64,000 nt of DNA from Clostridium cavendishii DSM 21758 (GCF_900141845.1 NZ_FQZB01000011.1:62001-126000); one strand, 5' to 3'. Numbered from the stretch's first letter, positions 15,344-24,985 are shown. The notes: generated by a model not told the origin, from the sequence alone. Translations and numbers: made by a program.

Positions 15344-17539
15344 TTAAACTTCTTCTGTAACCTCATCTACAATAGCTAAGATTTCTTCTTTTTCATCTTC
15401 TTCAGCTTTTTTAGAGTACTCATCTTCTACTATATAAAAATCTACTTGTCTATTAGGAATGTCAACTCTAACGCATTGAACCTTTACTATATCACCTAAT
15501 TTGTACATTTTTTTAGTTCGCTCACCTATAAGCATAAGTCTTGCTTCATCATATACATAATAGTCATCATCTAAGTTTGTTATATGCACTAAACCTTCTA
15601 TTGTATTCGGTAACTCAACAAATAAACCAAAGGAAGTTACTGAAGATATTATACCTTCAAATTCTTCTCCAATTTTTTCTTGCATATATTCAGCTTTCTT
15701 TAAATCATCCACTTCTCTTTCAGCCTCTTGAGCTAATCTCTCCATTTCTGAAGATTGCTTAGATGCATTATCTACTATAGGTACTAGTTTTTTAATTCTT
15801 CTTTCATCTATCTTACCATTTAAATGCTCTTTTATTATTCTATGAATTTGAAGATCTGGATATCTTCTAATAGGTGAAGTAAAGTGACAGTAATATTCTG
15901 CTGCTAATCCGAAGTGACCTGAACATTCTGGTGAATATTTAGCTTGCATCATACTTCTTAAAAGTAATGTACTTACGACTGTTTCCTCTTTTTTACCCCT
16001 AACTAATTCTATAACTTTTTGAAGATTTCCTGGTCTAACTTCTTGATTCCATCTTACTGTATAACCTAAGTTGTATAAAAATTCTTTGAATTTTTCAAGT
16101 TTTTCATTGTCTGGTTCTTCATGAATTCTATACACAAACGGTATATTGTTCCAAAACATATATTCAGCTACTGTTTCATTGGCTACTAACATGAATTCTT
16201 CTATTATTCTATTAGCTATTCCTCTTTCATAAGGCTTAATCTCAACAGGTTTCCCATTTTCATCTAAGATAATTTTAGATTCTGCAAAATCAAAATCAAT
16301 AGCTCCTCTATTTAACCTTTTCTTATTTAAGATACCACAAAGTTCTTCCATTGCCTTAAAATCATCAACTAAATAATCATATTTAGTAAGATGCTCTTCT
16401 TTGCTTCCTTGTAATATTTTAGTAACATCTGTATAAGTCATTCTTTCATCTGTTTTTATAACTGTTTCAGCAATTTCATGGCTTATTACCTTACCCTTTT
16501 CATTAATAACCATAATACAGCTTAATGTTAATCTATCTACCTTTGGATTTAATGAACAAATTCCATTTGATAGTTTCTTTGGAAGCATAGGAATTACTCT
16601 ATCTATAAGATATACAGAAGTAGCTCTCTTTAAAGCCTCCTTATCTAAAGGATTATTTTCTTTAACATAGTTTGTAACATCAGCTATGTGAACACCTAAT
16701 CTAAACTTATCATCTTCTAATCTTTCAATAGATACAGCATCATCTAAATCTTTAGCATCTTCTCCATCTATTGTTACCATTCTGACGTTTCTTAAATCTT
16801 TTCTTCTAGCTATTTCTTTTTCAGATATTTCCTCGTCAATACTTTCAGCAAAATCTAAAACTTTTTGAGGAAATTCTTCTGGAAGTCCAAACTTTTTGAT
16901 TATAGTTAAAATATCAATACCTTTATCTCCCTTTTTACCTAAAATCTCGATTATTTTTCCTTCTGGCTTTCTATCACCTTCAGCCCATTTAGTTAATTCG
17001 ACAACTACTAAATCTCCTGTTCTAGCCTTTAATGTATCCTTCTTAGATATAAATATATCCTTTTGCATTCTTTTATCTTCAGGTATAACAAAACCAAAGT
17101 TTTTAGAATCCTCATAAACACCTATTGTTGTTTTATTAGCTCTCTCTAAAACTTGTATTATCTCACCTTCACATTTTTTTGCTCCAACATCTTCTTTTAT
17201 TATTCTAACTGCTACTATATCTCCATTCATAGCTCCATTTATAAAAGAACTTGGAATAAATATGTCAGCCATATCCTCCTCACCTTCAGGCGTTACAAAA
17301 CCAAAGCCTCTCGGATGAATCTGTAGTTTTCCTTGAAATAACCCCATTCTTTCAGGAAGTCCATATTTGTCTCTTGAATTTCTTACTATAACCCCTTCTC
17401 TTTCTAACTTTCTTACTGATTTTTTAAACATTTTATATTCTTCTTTACTTATATCAAAAATAGCAGCTAGCTCTTGAATATCCATTGGCTTATATGCTTC
17501 TTCTCTCATAAAGCTAACAAGTACTTTTTTTAATCCCAT
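15344..17539 (-). CDS. rnr: ribonuclease R
   Basis: The start is ATG 17537-17539 (MGLKKVLVSFMREE) because AGGAG lies 7-8 nt before it; the 22-residue extension has no ribosome site. The 731-residue protein has an N-terminal winged-helix segment, OB/cold-shock domains (FQGKLQIHPRGFGFVTP) and the RNB exonuclease core, with catalytic aspartates in DGEDAKDLDDAVS and the HFTSPIRRYPDLQIHR motif. An S1 domain (EFEGIISSVTSFGLFVELP) and a short acidic tail follow. It degrades structured RNA 3' to 5' and works with tmRNA/SmpB in clearing non-stop mRNA, consistent with its position next to smpB. Confidence 0.97.
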   Translation of the reverse strand: MGLKKVLVSFMREEAYKPMDIQELAAIFDISKEEYKMFKKSVRKLEREGVIVRNSRDKYGLPERMGLFQGKLQIHPRGFGFVTPEGEEDMADIFIPSSFINGAMNGDIVAVRIIKEDVGAKKCEGEIIQVLERANKTTIGVYEDSKNFGFVIPEDKRMQKDIFISKKDTLKARTGDLVVVELTKWAEGDRKPEGKIIEILGKKGDKGIDILTIIKKFGLPEEFPQKVLDFAESIDEEISEKEIARRKDLRNVRMVTIDGEDAKDLDDAVSIERLEDDKFRLGVHIADVTNYVKENNPLDKEALKRATSVYLIDRVIPMLPKKLSNGICSLNPKVDRLTLSCIMVINEKGKVISHEIAETVIKTDERMTYTDVTKILQGSKEEHLTKYDYLVDDFKAMEELCGILNKKRLNRGAIDFDFAESKIILDENGKPVEIKPYERGIANRIIEEFMLVANETVAEYMFWNNIPFVYRIHEEPDNEKLEKFKEFLYNLGYTVRWNQEVRPGNLQKVIELVRGKKEETVVSTLLLRSMMQAKYSPECSGHFGLAAEYYCHFTSPIRRYPDLQIHRIIKEHLNGKIDERRIKKLVPIVDNASKQSSEMERLAQEAEREVDDLKKAEYMQEKIGEEFEGIISSVTSFGLFVELPNTIEGLVHITNLDDDYYVYDEARLMLIGERTKKMYKLGDIVKVQCVRVDIPNRQVDFYIVEDEYSKKAEEDEKEEILAIVDEVTEEV

Positions 17540-17779
17540 ATTATCATCTCCTAATCTATTTAAACTGTCCTTCATATTATTAACATCAATTAAGTTTATA
17601 ATCATTTTAGTTTTTAATTATTATAATATATTATACACTTATTCTATATTATTTGATTAACGTTAACTATACAGCCATTAACTTTATTTCTTTACTTCTA
17701 TATTATCACTTTGAATTTTATATCTTAATTAACATATATATTTTTTAACATCCTTTTAACCTAAACAAATTTAAAACAA

Positions 17780-17846
17780 GGAAAGTATATAAAATCTTCA
17801 CTCTAAACCTTTTGGCTCTAATTCACCAAAAACTTATATGCTTTCC
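17780..17846. repeat. long hairpin upstream of rnr
   Basis: GGAAAGTATATAA pairs with TTATATGCTTTCC over about 13 bp (one G-T) around a loop of about 40 nt. It stands in the 380-nt secG-rnr gap, which is otherwise AT-rich. It could be part of a long rnr leader or an intergenic repeat. Confidence 0.5.
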
Positions 17847-17880
17847 CTAAGAACACAAATATAATTTTCTCTTACATTTA

Positions 17881-17912
17881 AAAACCGCCCTTAAAATATA
17901 GGACGGTTTTAG
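17881..17912 (-). terminator. secG terminator
   Basis: AAAACCGTCC pairs with GGGCGGTTTT (one G-T) on the minus strand, followed by T-rich sequence, just after the secG stop. Confidence 0.8.
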
Positions 17913-17919
17913 CTTTATA

Positions 17920-18150
17920 TTACTTTATTAAATTTATTGCTATCGTATTTACAGCAAACAATAAAGCTGCTATAAATGTAATTTTTACAAGCATAGCTTC
18001 CTTTGTTCTGCTCTTATTTTTAGCAAAAAAAGTATCACTTTGTCCTTGAATAAGTCCACTCAAAGCATCTGCCTTAGTTGGTTGTAATAATATAGATACA
18101 ATGATAACTATACCTAATATAGCTTCAAGTACTAGCATAGCTGTTCTCAT
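17920..18150 (-). CDS. secG: protein-export membrane subunit SecG
   Basis: This 76-residue product has two membrane segments (about residues 3-22 and 53-73). The connecting loop carries the SecG pattern ILLQPTKADALSGLIQGQSDTFF. SecG is the accessory subunit of the SecYEG translocon. It lies between eno and rnr, an arrangement common in Firmicutes. The ribosome site is GGAGGTGC. Confidence 0.93.
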   Translation of the reverse strand: MRTAMLVLEAILGIVIIVSILLQPTKADALSGLIQGQSDTFFAKNKSRTKEAMLVKITFIAALLFAVNTIAINLIK

Positions 18151-18379
18151 ATCAGCACCTCCATATTTTGACTTTTCATCTTAGCATAATTTTATAACTT
18201 TATCATAACATAATGTAAAACTATTTACAAGAAATACAATTATAAATACTTGTATTTCTTTCCACATATAAAAGATAATATTATCCAATTTACTTATTAT
18301 AATTGCTTCTATAAAATTCAAAGTCATCAATATAATTAACCTTTTAGGAATATACATGTTTGTAATTTTCTCTATAAAC

Positions 18380-18409
18380 AAAAAAGATAAGCCTAAACTT
18401 ATCTTTTTT
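18380..18409 (-). terminator. eno terminator
   Basis: AAAAAAGATAAG pairs with CTTATCTTTTTT, with a T-run on both strands. It lies directly after the enolase gene and separates it from secG. Confidence 0.85.
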
Positions 18410-18423
18410 ATATTCTATTAAAA

Positions 18424-19716
18424 CTATTTAAGATTAAAAAATGCTTTTCCACCTCTATATTCAGCTATCTCTTCTAATTCTTCTTCAATTCTTAATAGTT
18501 GATTATACTTAGCAACTCTTTCACTTCTTGCAGGAGCTCCTGTCTTTATTTGACCAGCATTTACTGCTACAACAAGATCTGCAATAGTAACATCCTCTGT
18601 TTCTCCTGACCTATGTGAGATTACAGCAGTATATCCAGCTCTGTTTGCCATTTCTATAGCATTTAGAGTTTCTGTTAAAGTTCCTATTTGGTTAAGCTTT
18701 ATTAAGATAGAGTTAGCAACACCTTTTTGTATTCCTGTTTCTAATCTTTGAGTATTAGTTACAAATAAATCATCACCTACTAATTGAATCTTACTACCTA
18801 ATTTATCGGTTAGCATCTTCCAACCTTCCCAGTCTTCTTCGTTCATGCCATCCTCAAGTGATATTATTGGATATTTATTTACCCAATCAGCATAAAAATC
18901 AACCATTTGTGCTGATGTTAAAGTTTTACCTTCATGTTCTAAAACATACTTACCATCTTTGTAAAACTCTGAAGCTGCAGCATCTATTGCTATAAATATA
19001 TCTTTTCCAGGTTCATAACCAGCACCCTTAATAGCTTCTATAATAATTTCTATAGCTTCAGTATTAGACTTTAAATTTGGTGCAAAACCACCTTCATCAC
19101 CTAAACCTGTAGCATAACCCTTTTTAGTTAAAGTCTTCTTAAGTTTATGATAAACCTCTGCACACATTTGAAGAGCTTGTGAAAAACCAGTAGCTCCAAC
19201 TGGCATAATCATAAATTCTTGAATATCTACTGAATTATCAGCATGACTTCCTCCATTTATAATATTCATCATAGGTACTGGTAATACTTTAGCATTTACA
19301 CCACCTACATATTGATAAAGAGGTAATCCTAAATAATTAGCCGCTGCCTGCGCTACTGCTAAGGATACTCCTAGAATAGCATTTGCACCTAATTTGCCTT
19401 TATTTGGTGTTCCATCTAAATCTATAAGAACCTTATCCACTAAAGGTTGATCAAATACATTCATACCTATAAGCTCTGTAGCTATTGATTCATTAACATT
19501 TTCTACTGCCTTTAAAACACTTTTACCTAGATAATTATCTTTATCTCCATCTCTAAGTTCTACGGCTTCAAAAATACCTGTAGAAGCCCCTGATGGTACA
19601 GCTGCTCTTCCTATAGTTCCATCCTCTAATACTACCTCAACTTCAACTGTTGGGAAGCATCTTGAATCTAAAATTTGTCTTGCTACTACGTCAATAATTT
19701 CTACATATTGTTTCAT
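18424..19716 (-). CDS. eno: enolase
   Basis: The start is ATG 19714-19716 (MKQYVEIIDVVARQILDSRC), with AAGGAGG upstream; a 27-residue in-frame extension is rejected. The 430-residue protein has the usual length and motifs: catalytic-loop SGASTGIFEAVELRDGD, metal ligands in FIAIDAA and ISLEDGMNE, lysine in LIKLNQIGTLTET and SHRSGETEDVTIADLVV. It converts 2-phosphoglycerate to phosphoenolpyruvate. It is separated from gpmI by two spore-type genes on the other strand and is therefore probably transcribed separately. Confidence 0.98.
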   Translation of the reverse strand: MKQYVEIIDVVARQILDSRCFPTVEVEVVLEDGTIGRAAVPSGASTGIFEAVELRDGDKDNYLGKSVLKAVENVNESIATELIGMNVFDQPLVDKVLIDLDGTPNKGKLGANAILGVSLAVAQAAANYLGLPLYQYVGGVNAKVLPVPMMNIINGGSHADNSVDIQEFMIMPVGATGFSQALQMCAEVYHKLKKTLTKKGYATGLGDEGGFAPNLKSNTEAIEIIIEAIKGAGYEPGKDIFIAIDAAASEFYKDGKYVLEHEGKTLTSAQMVDFYADWVNKYPIISLEDGMNEEDWEGWKMLTDKLGSKIQLVGDDLFVTNTQRLETGIQKGVANSILIKLNQIGTLTETLNAIEMANRAGYTAVISHRSGETEDVTIADLVVAVNAGQIKTGAPARSERVAKYNQLLRIEEELEEIAEYRGGKAFFNLK

Positions 19717-20283
19717 AAAAAATTCCTCCTTGTTTTTACTAATAATATTATTAGTATTTAGTTTTAGCATTATGGATAATTTGAACTCAATTTTCATTTA
19801 AAAATTAATATGTTCAATTTATAAATCCTTTAATAGTATTTCAAATATTTTAAAACCTATTACAAGTTTGTGCATTTGAAATTATTTTATTCTATTTTAT
19901 AGTAATATCTTTCTTAATTTCCTCTTTTGCTAATTTAATTATAACTCAACTAATTGATAATTTCAATCATTTGATACTATTTTTCATTTATTATTTTACT
20001 AATAGTTTTTAAATAAATATCTTTATTAATAAATAAAAATAATCTTTATATTAAAAAGGTATTTATATAAAGAAACATACTATAATTTTTATGAAAAACT
20101 AAAATATCTTGCTTTAAATATTAATGTTGATAAATTACATTCATATTAGTTCTTTTATAAAAATTTTATTCACATTAAGCTACCATTCTACATATACTTA
20201 AAAATTGCGATACTCTTTTAGTTTAATCTTTATATATTTTATTTTTTATTTTATTTTTACACTTTATGACATGGTAATCTATC
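19717..20283. other. AT-rich region between eno and a cysteine-rich gene
   Basis: Nearly 570 bases contain the eno leader and promoter and the promoter of the rightward gene. It is strongly AT-rich. I see no aptamer, convincing -35/-10 pair or ORF apart from the eno ribosome site and the SigK-like element at its right end. Confidence 0.5.
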
Positions 20284-20310
20284 ACATTTTTACTTCTTTC
20301 TTCATATTAT
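20284..20310 (+). promoter_or_regulatory. candidate SigK/SigE-type sporulation promoter
   Basis: AC at 20284-20285 and CATATTAT at 20303-20310 are 17 nt apart, close to the SigK pattern AC, 16-17 nt, CATAnnnTA. It lies 34 nt before the cysteine-rich gene. Confidence 0.5.
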
Positions 20311-20343
20311 TTAGTAGATATGATTAATAGGAGGATTTTAAAT

Positions 20344-21327
20344 ATGTCTAATTATAATTATACTGAAAGTTATGGTCCATGCCAATCTCAACCACCATGT
20401 CCTGGTAAGGTTTGTAATCCACTTAAAAATTGTTGTACTGGAGTTCATATACCTGATTTTGATTGCGAAGATGCAAGACCTATTTTAACTAGATTCCAAG
20501 AGATTTATGACTATAAAAATGCATTTGGAACCCCTGCAACTGATACAATTACTGCTTCTACTACTTTTTCTATAAGTTTAGAAACTACAAACTGTAATCC
20601 TTGCTGTGCTTGTAATACTTGTACTATAAGTTCTACATCTATATTTAATATTGAATCTGTATGCACAAGAGTTATAAGTGCTCAGCCTACAGCAACTTTA
20701 ACAGCAACTAGTTTTAGTATTAATGGTCAGCAACCAACTAGCATTACCGCTACAAATCCTAATTTATACAATCTTGACATTTCTGGGATAACAGGTTTAC
20801 CTTCTCAAAATTGTGTTGATTGCGATAAAGGAACTAAAGCAAACTTAATTACTAATTCTCCATTCTTTATAGTATATAGACTTGAACACACAATTTGTGG
20901 TACTGTTTCAACATCTAGCGGATTATGTAAATTCTATTCAATTTTTACAAATTCATTTACTGACACAACAACTACAGGATCTAGCATATTTATACAAAAC
21001 TTATGCATAGCTCCAAAATGTACTTTATCAATTCCATCAATTAGCTTAGCTTTATGTTATGATGCTGAATTAATAAATCCACGAATAGTTCCTGGTGCTA
21101 CTGCTGGTACAGTAACTTTATTAGGTACCGTATATATAGTTCCAACAGTTGAAGCTGAAGTTCAAGTTTCTAGGAGAAAAATTGTTTTAGTTAATGATTA
21201 TATCCCTCAACCTTCACCTCAACAACTTCCTAAACCATGTGATTGTAATAATCTAAAATGTAGACCTAAACCAAATTGCAAACCAGAACCACCAAAACCA
21301 TGTGATTGTGATTGTGATCAATTTTAA
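20344..21327 (+). CDS. cysteine-rich protein, putative spore-surface component 1
   Basis: The start is ATG 20344-20346 (MSNYNYTESYGPCQSQ), preceded by AGGAGG. The 327-residue product has about 30 cysteines concentrated at the two ends (PPCPGKVCNPLKNCC, NCNPCCACNTC, CDCDCDQF). The middle is rich in Thr and Ser and probably beta-stranded, and the tail is Pro/Cys/Lys-rich. It has no signal peptide or membrane segment. I do not recognise a named family. Cysteine richness, the SigK-like promoter and the similar gene next door make a mother-cell-produced coat or exosporium protein the best guess. This is inference. Confidence 0.7.
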   Translation: MSNYNYTESYGPCQSQPPCPGKVCNPLKNCCTGVHIPDFDCEDARPILTRFQEIYDYKNAFGTPATDTITASTTFSISLETTNCNPCCACNTCTISSTSIFNIESVCTRVISAQPTATLTATSFSINGQQPTSITATNPNLYNLDISGITGLPSQNCVDCDKGTKANLITNSPFFIVYRLEHTICGTVSTSSGLCKFYSIFTNSFTDTTTTGSSIFIQNLCIAPKCTLSIPSISLALCYDAELINPRIVPGATAGTVTLLGTVYIVPTVEAEVQVSRRKIVLVNDYIPQPSPQQLPKPCDCNNLKCRPKPNCKPEPPKPCDCDCDQF

Positions 21328-21451
21328 ACACTAAAATAGTGTTAGATAGTTAAATTTAGCTATTAGAGTTAATAGTCCAAATTCTTTTATAGATTTGGAC
21401 TATTTCTCAATATAGATGGATTTTTTTAATTATTTTACATATTCCTTTTTA

Positions 21452-21478
21452 ACATTTTCCCTATTTTGTCATATATTA
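21452..21478 (+). promoter_or_regulatory. SigK-type promoter before second cysteine-rich gene
   Basis: AACA (21451-21454) and CATATATTA (21470-21478), with 16 nt between the AC and the -10, match the Bacillus/Clostridium SigK consensus fully. The GAAGGAGG ribosome site follows. Confidence 0.65.
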
Positions 21479-21500
21479 GTATAGAAGGAGGCGATTAGAT

Positions 21501-22097
21501 ATGTGTAATTGTAATTCTTTGCGTTCTAATCCAATTTTGTTTAATGCACCTAATAATTTGATAGAAACTCAAGCCAATTCTCCAGCTTTTGTTAAATCAG
21601 TTACTGGAAAATGCTTTGCTGGCTTATCTCCAGATTTAACAGCCTCTGCAAATCAAACATGTTTTGCAGCTTTAATAAATCCAAGATCATCTTGTGTAAA
21701 TTGTTTTTTAAATGAATTTACAGTTTGCAACCTTTCTTCTACTCCATGTGTAGCTAATCTTTGCCTTAATTCCATACCAAATAATGCTTGTGTTAACTTA
21801 GCCACTAATGTAAGCCCTACTGATACTTCAATTCGTCCAAGAATATGTCCAAGGTGTAAATTAATATCAGCTGATAAACTTAATACTAGCAACTTAAACA
21901 ATAAAAATATTCTACAGTTAGTCATACCTCCATTTAGTTCTATAACTAAAGAAGTTGAAGGTGTGTTTATATGTCCAAGTTGTGGTTCTTTCCTTGTGCA
22001 AGTACAAAGTCTAGACGGTCTTTCTCCAATCACCTGTAATGTATCTTTTATTTGGTGGGAAGAGAGATTCATAATTACAAACTGCTGTTCTTTCTAA
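21501..22097 (+). CDS. cysteine-rich protein, putative spore-surface component 2
   Basis: A 198-residue product starting MCNCNSLRSNPILFNAP, with GAAGGAGGCG before its ATG. It has about 19 cysteines, including CPRC (near residue 117) and CPSCG (near 158) pairs that could bind metal or form disulfides, and it ends in ITNCCSF. It has no signal peptide or membrane segments. The central part reads like a small beta-sandwich, but I cannot name a family. It has its own SigK-type promoter and its upstream neighbour is also Cys-rich, so a spore coat or exosporium location is inferred. The opposite-strand ORF overlapping it is treated as a shadow. Confidence 0.7.
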   Translation: MCNCNSLRSNPILFNAPNNLIETQANSPAFVKSVTGKCFAGLSPDLTASANQTCFAALINPRSSCVNCFLNEFTVCNLSSTPCVANLCLNSIPNNACVNLATNVSPTDTSIRPRICPRCKLISADKLNTSNLNNKNILQLVIPPFSSITKEVEGVFICPSCGSFLVQVQSLDGLSPITCNVSFIWWEERFIITNCCSF

Positions 22098-22117
22098 TAT
22101 TTATATATAAGATAAGT

Positions 22118-22156
22118 AAAAAAACTCTATGGAGCTTTTATTCCATAGAGTTTTTC
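22118..22156. terminator. bidirectional terminator between cysteine-rich gene 2 and gpmI
   Basis: AAAACTCTATGGA and TCCATAGAGTTTTT pair around GCTTTTAT, with A/T runs on both sides. It can end both convergent transcripts. Confidence 0.88.
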
Positions 22157-22161
22157 AGCAA

Positions 22162-23694
22162 TTATTTTATTAAACTTTTTCCAGTCATCTCAGCTGGAGC
22201 TTCTACACCCATAACCTTAAGCATTGTTGGAGCTATATCTGAAAGTTTTCCTTCTTCTAAAGCACCATTTTCAGCATCTTTTGATATCCATAAAAATGGA
22301 ACTGGTTCAGTTGTATGTGAAGTCATTGGACTTCCTGTTGAATAATCTATCATTATTTCAGCATTACCGTGGTCTGCAGTTATAAATACTGTACCTTCTT
22401 TTTCTAATACTTTTTCTACAACTTTTCCTAAACATGTATCTACAGCTTCAATAGCTTTTTTAGCTGCTTCAAATACTCCTGTATGACCAACCATATCTGG
22501 GTTAGCATAGTTTACAATTACCATATCATATTTATCTGAATCTAATCTTGCTATTATTTCATCAGTTAACTCAAAAGCACTCATTTCTGGTTTTAAATCA
22601 TAAGTTGCTACTTCTGGTGATTTTACAAGAGCCCTATCTTCATTAGTATTTGGTATTTCTACACCACCGTTAAAGAAGAAAGTTACATGAGCATATTTTT
22701 CTGTTTCAGCCGCTCTTAATTGATTTAATCCTTTAGCCGCTACAACTTCACCTAAAGTATTAGTTATAGTTTGTGGCTTATATGCTACTTCTACCCCTTC
22801 TAAAGTTTTATCATATTGAGTCATACATACAAACTTAAGATTTAAAGTTTCTCTTTTAAATCCTGCAAATTCTTTATCATTTATAGCTCTAGTTATTTCT
22901 CTAGCTCTATCTGGTCTGAAGTTAAAGAATATTACTGAATCTCCATTTTGTATTTTTGCAACCTCATGTCCATTTTCTTGTATTACACATGGTAAAACAA
23001 ATTCATCTGTTTTATTGTCATGATATGAAGCTTCCATACATTCCACAGCTGATGAAGCAGTTTCTCCTTTAGCAAGAACCATAGCATTGTATGCAAGTTC
23101 AACTCTTTCCCATCTAGTGTCTCTATCCATAGCATAATATCTACCACTAACTGTAGCTATTTTACCTACACCAATTTCTTTCATTGCGTTTTCAAGTTCT
23201 ATTATAAAATCTTTACCTGATGAAGGTGGAACATCTCTTCCATCCATAAATGCATGAACATATACATTTTCAAGCCCTCTTTTTTTAGCTAGCTTTAAAA
23301 GCCCTTTTAAATGCTCTATATGTGAATGAACTCCACCATCTGATAATAATCCCATTAGGTGTAATGCGGATTTTTTTTCTAAAGCACTGTTTATAGCATT
23401 ATTTAAAACTTCATTATCAAAAAAATCTCCATCTTCTATAGCCTTAGTTATTCTTGTTAATTCTTGATATATTATTCTTCCAGCACCTATGTTTAAATGA
23501 CCAACCTCTGAGTTACCCATTTGTCCTGTTGGAAGACCTACATCCATTCCTGAAGCTTGTAGTTTTGAATGAGGATATTTTGTAAAGTATTTATCATAAT
23601 TTGGTTTATTAGCAGCTTCAACCGCGTTTCCATCTTGTTTTGGAGCTATTCCAAAGCCATCTAATATCATTAACATAACAGGTTTTTTAGCCAT
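22162..23694 (-). CDS. gpmI: 2,3-bisphosphoglycerate-independent phosphoglycerate mutase
   Basis: This 510-residue protein of the alkaline-phosphatase superfamily has the metal-binding ILDGFG start and catalytic Ser62 in GQMGNSEVGHLNIGAGR. It also has HAFMDGRDVPP, SGRYYAMDRD and the C-terminal metal site TADHGNAE plus HTTEPVPF. It interconverts 3- and 2-phosphoglycerate with a phosphoserine intermediate and Mn2+. It is part of the glycolytic cluster downstream of tpiA, separated from it by a membrane-protein gene. GGAGG precedes the ATG. Confidence 0.98.
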   Translation of the reverse strand: MAKKPVMLMILDGFGIAPKQDGNAVEAANKPNYDKYFTKYPHSKLQASGMDVGLPTGQMGNSEVGHLNIGAGRIIYQELTRITKAIEDGDFFDNEVLNNAINSALEKKSALHLMGLLSDGGVHSHIEHLKGLLKLAKKRGLENVYVHAFMDGRDVPPSSGKDFIIELENAMKEIGVGKIATVSGRYYAMDRDTRWERVELAYNAMVLAKGETASSAVECMEASYHDNKTDEFVLPCVIQENGHEVAKIQNGDSVIFFNFRPDRAREITRAINDKEFAGFKRETLNLKFVCMTQYDKTLEGVEVAYKPQTITNTLGEVVAAKGLNQLRAAETEKYAHVTFFFNGGVEIPNTNEDRALVKSPEVATYDLKPEMSAFELTDEIIARLDSDKYDMVIVNYANPDMVGHTGVFEAAKKAIEAVDTCLGKVVEKVLEKEGTVFITADHGNAEIMIDYSTGSPMTSHTTEPVPFLWISKDAENGALEEGKLSDIAPTMLKVMGVEAPAEMTGKSLIK

Positions 23695-23854
23695 AATTTC
23701 CCTCCAAGTATCTAAAACTTTTTCGACATTTTTATATTATTATCTTTGATTATTTTCCTTTTTATTATACTATAATTATTATTAATTCACAACTAAATAG
23801 CATATTACGTAAACATTTGCAAAAAAATTTATTTGAATTTTCTCAAAAATAATT

Positions 23855-24814
23855 TTATGAGTGTGTTAAAACTATTTTTGTAAAAACTGTATGAGTTACC
23901 ATAACAGTTTGTCCTTCATTGTATAAATCAAATTTTGAATTTATTTTTATTTCCTTCTTATTTTTAAAATCCGTAATTATATAAGTATAATACTCATTAC
24001 TTTCACTACTTTTTGAATAAAAAGTTGCTTCCTTACACTCACCTATAAATCTTGTATTTAAATTAAATATAAAATCTATTATAAACAAAATAATTTGAAT
24101 TGTAGCTATTAAGGATATCATAAACATAAAAATTCCTAAAATAAAATATGTCCAATCATTTTTAAAATCAACATGCAATAACAATTCCTTAAAAATTACT
24201 CTTTCTTTGAATATAGGATAACCAATAAACAAAATTACTACAATTCTAATAATTAACCAGCTAAAGGCTTTTTCAAATATATCTTTCCTGTTTATATTAT
24301 AATTCTTGTCTCCAAAATATATTTTAAATCTCCAAAAGAAGTTCTTTGCCTTTCTTTCCTTATAAGTACCAACTTGCTTTTGCCAAGCTATTCTTCTATC
24401 ATTTTCATTAAATACATCCTTAGCAATTAATGTAACTAATAATGGAAAATATGATATAGCTAGTTTTATTGATGAATCAATAAACAAATCATCCTTTTTA
24501 ATAAAAATGGCCCAGATACAATATATTAATAATATAATCTGAAAAATACCATATTTAACAATTCCAGCATTTATTCTATACTTATTTTCCCAATTTTTAT
24601 TTTCAACTATAATCATAACAGCAATCATAGTAAGTACTATATTAAAAAGCAAATATCCTAGTATGTTCACATTATAAATTGGATTAATGTTTTTTAACTC
24701 TTTTATATTAATATCAAATATAATTATTAAATTAAATATGATATTTATGATTATATTTATTAGAGTTATTATTTTCAAATTTTCTATATTTCCTAAATCT
24801 CTTTTTCTATCCAT
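23855..24814 (-). CDS. multi-pass membrane protein of unknown function inside the glycolytic cluster
   Basis: The start is placed at ATG 24812-24814 (MDRKRDLGNIENLK), with AGGAT upstream; the ATG three codons earlier overlaps that site. The 319-residue product has four hydrophobic helices in the first half and two more near residues 180 and 225. Between them is a basic cytoplasmic loop (KERKAKNFFWRFK). A soluble C-terminal domain of about 65 residues (GECKEATFYSK... MVTHTVFTKIVLTHS) looks like a small beta-fold. No family is recognised. It stands between tpiA and gpmI, but the tpiA terminator (24955-24982) makes co-transcription with the upstream genes uncertain. Confidence 0.7.
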   Translation of the reverse strand: MDRKRDLGNIENLKIITLINIIINIIFNLIIIFDINIKELKNINPIYNVNILGYLLFNIVLTMIAVMIIVENKNWENKYRINAGIVKYGIFQIILLIYCIWAIFIKKDDLFIDSSIKLAISYFPLLVTLIAKDVFNENDRRIAWQKQVGTYKERKAKNFFWRFKIYFGDKNYNINRKDIFEKAFSWLIIRIVVILFIGYPIFKERVIFKELLLHVDFKNDWTYFILGIFMFMISLIATIQIILFIIDFIFNLNTRFIGECKEATFYSKSSESNEYYTYIITDFKNKKEIKINSKFDLYNEGQTVMVTHTVFTKIVLTHS

Positions 24815-24954
24815 TCTACACATCCTAAAAGATTTTACACTTTAAGTTATAATAAATCTATTTAAACTCATATATAACTTAACAAATTTGATATTATAAA
24901 ATTAATTAATAAGTCTACTTATCTAATGAAGCTATTAAATCTTTAATAAGGATA

Positions 24955-24982
24955 CAAAAAAGGTGCACAATATGCACCTTTA
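24955..24982 (-). terminator. tpiA terminator
   Basis: AAAGGTGCA pairs with TGCACCTTT around a 5-nt loop, followed by TTTTTT on the minus strand. Confidence 0.88.
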
Positions 24983-24985
24983 ATA

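Noticed and set aside
18181..18381. 66-residue hydrophobic leftward ORF between secG and eno
   Set aside because: Its start would be a TTG inside the eno terminator, with no ribosome site. The composition is that of translated AT-rich DNA.
21653..22072. 139-residue leftward ORF
   Set aside because: It is the antisense shadow of the Cys-rich gene 21501-22097, which has its own promoter and ribosome site.
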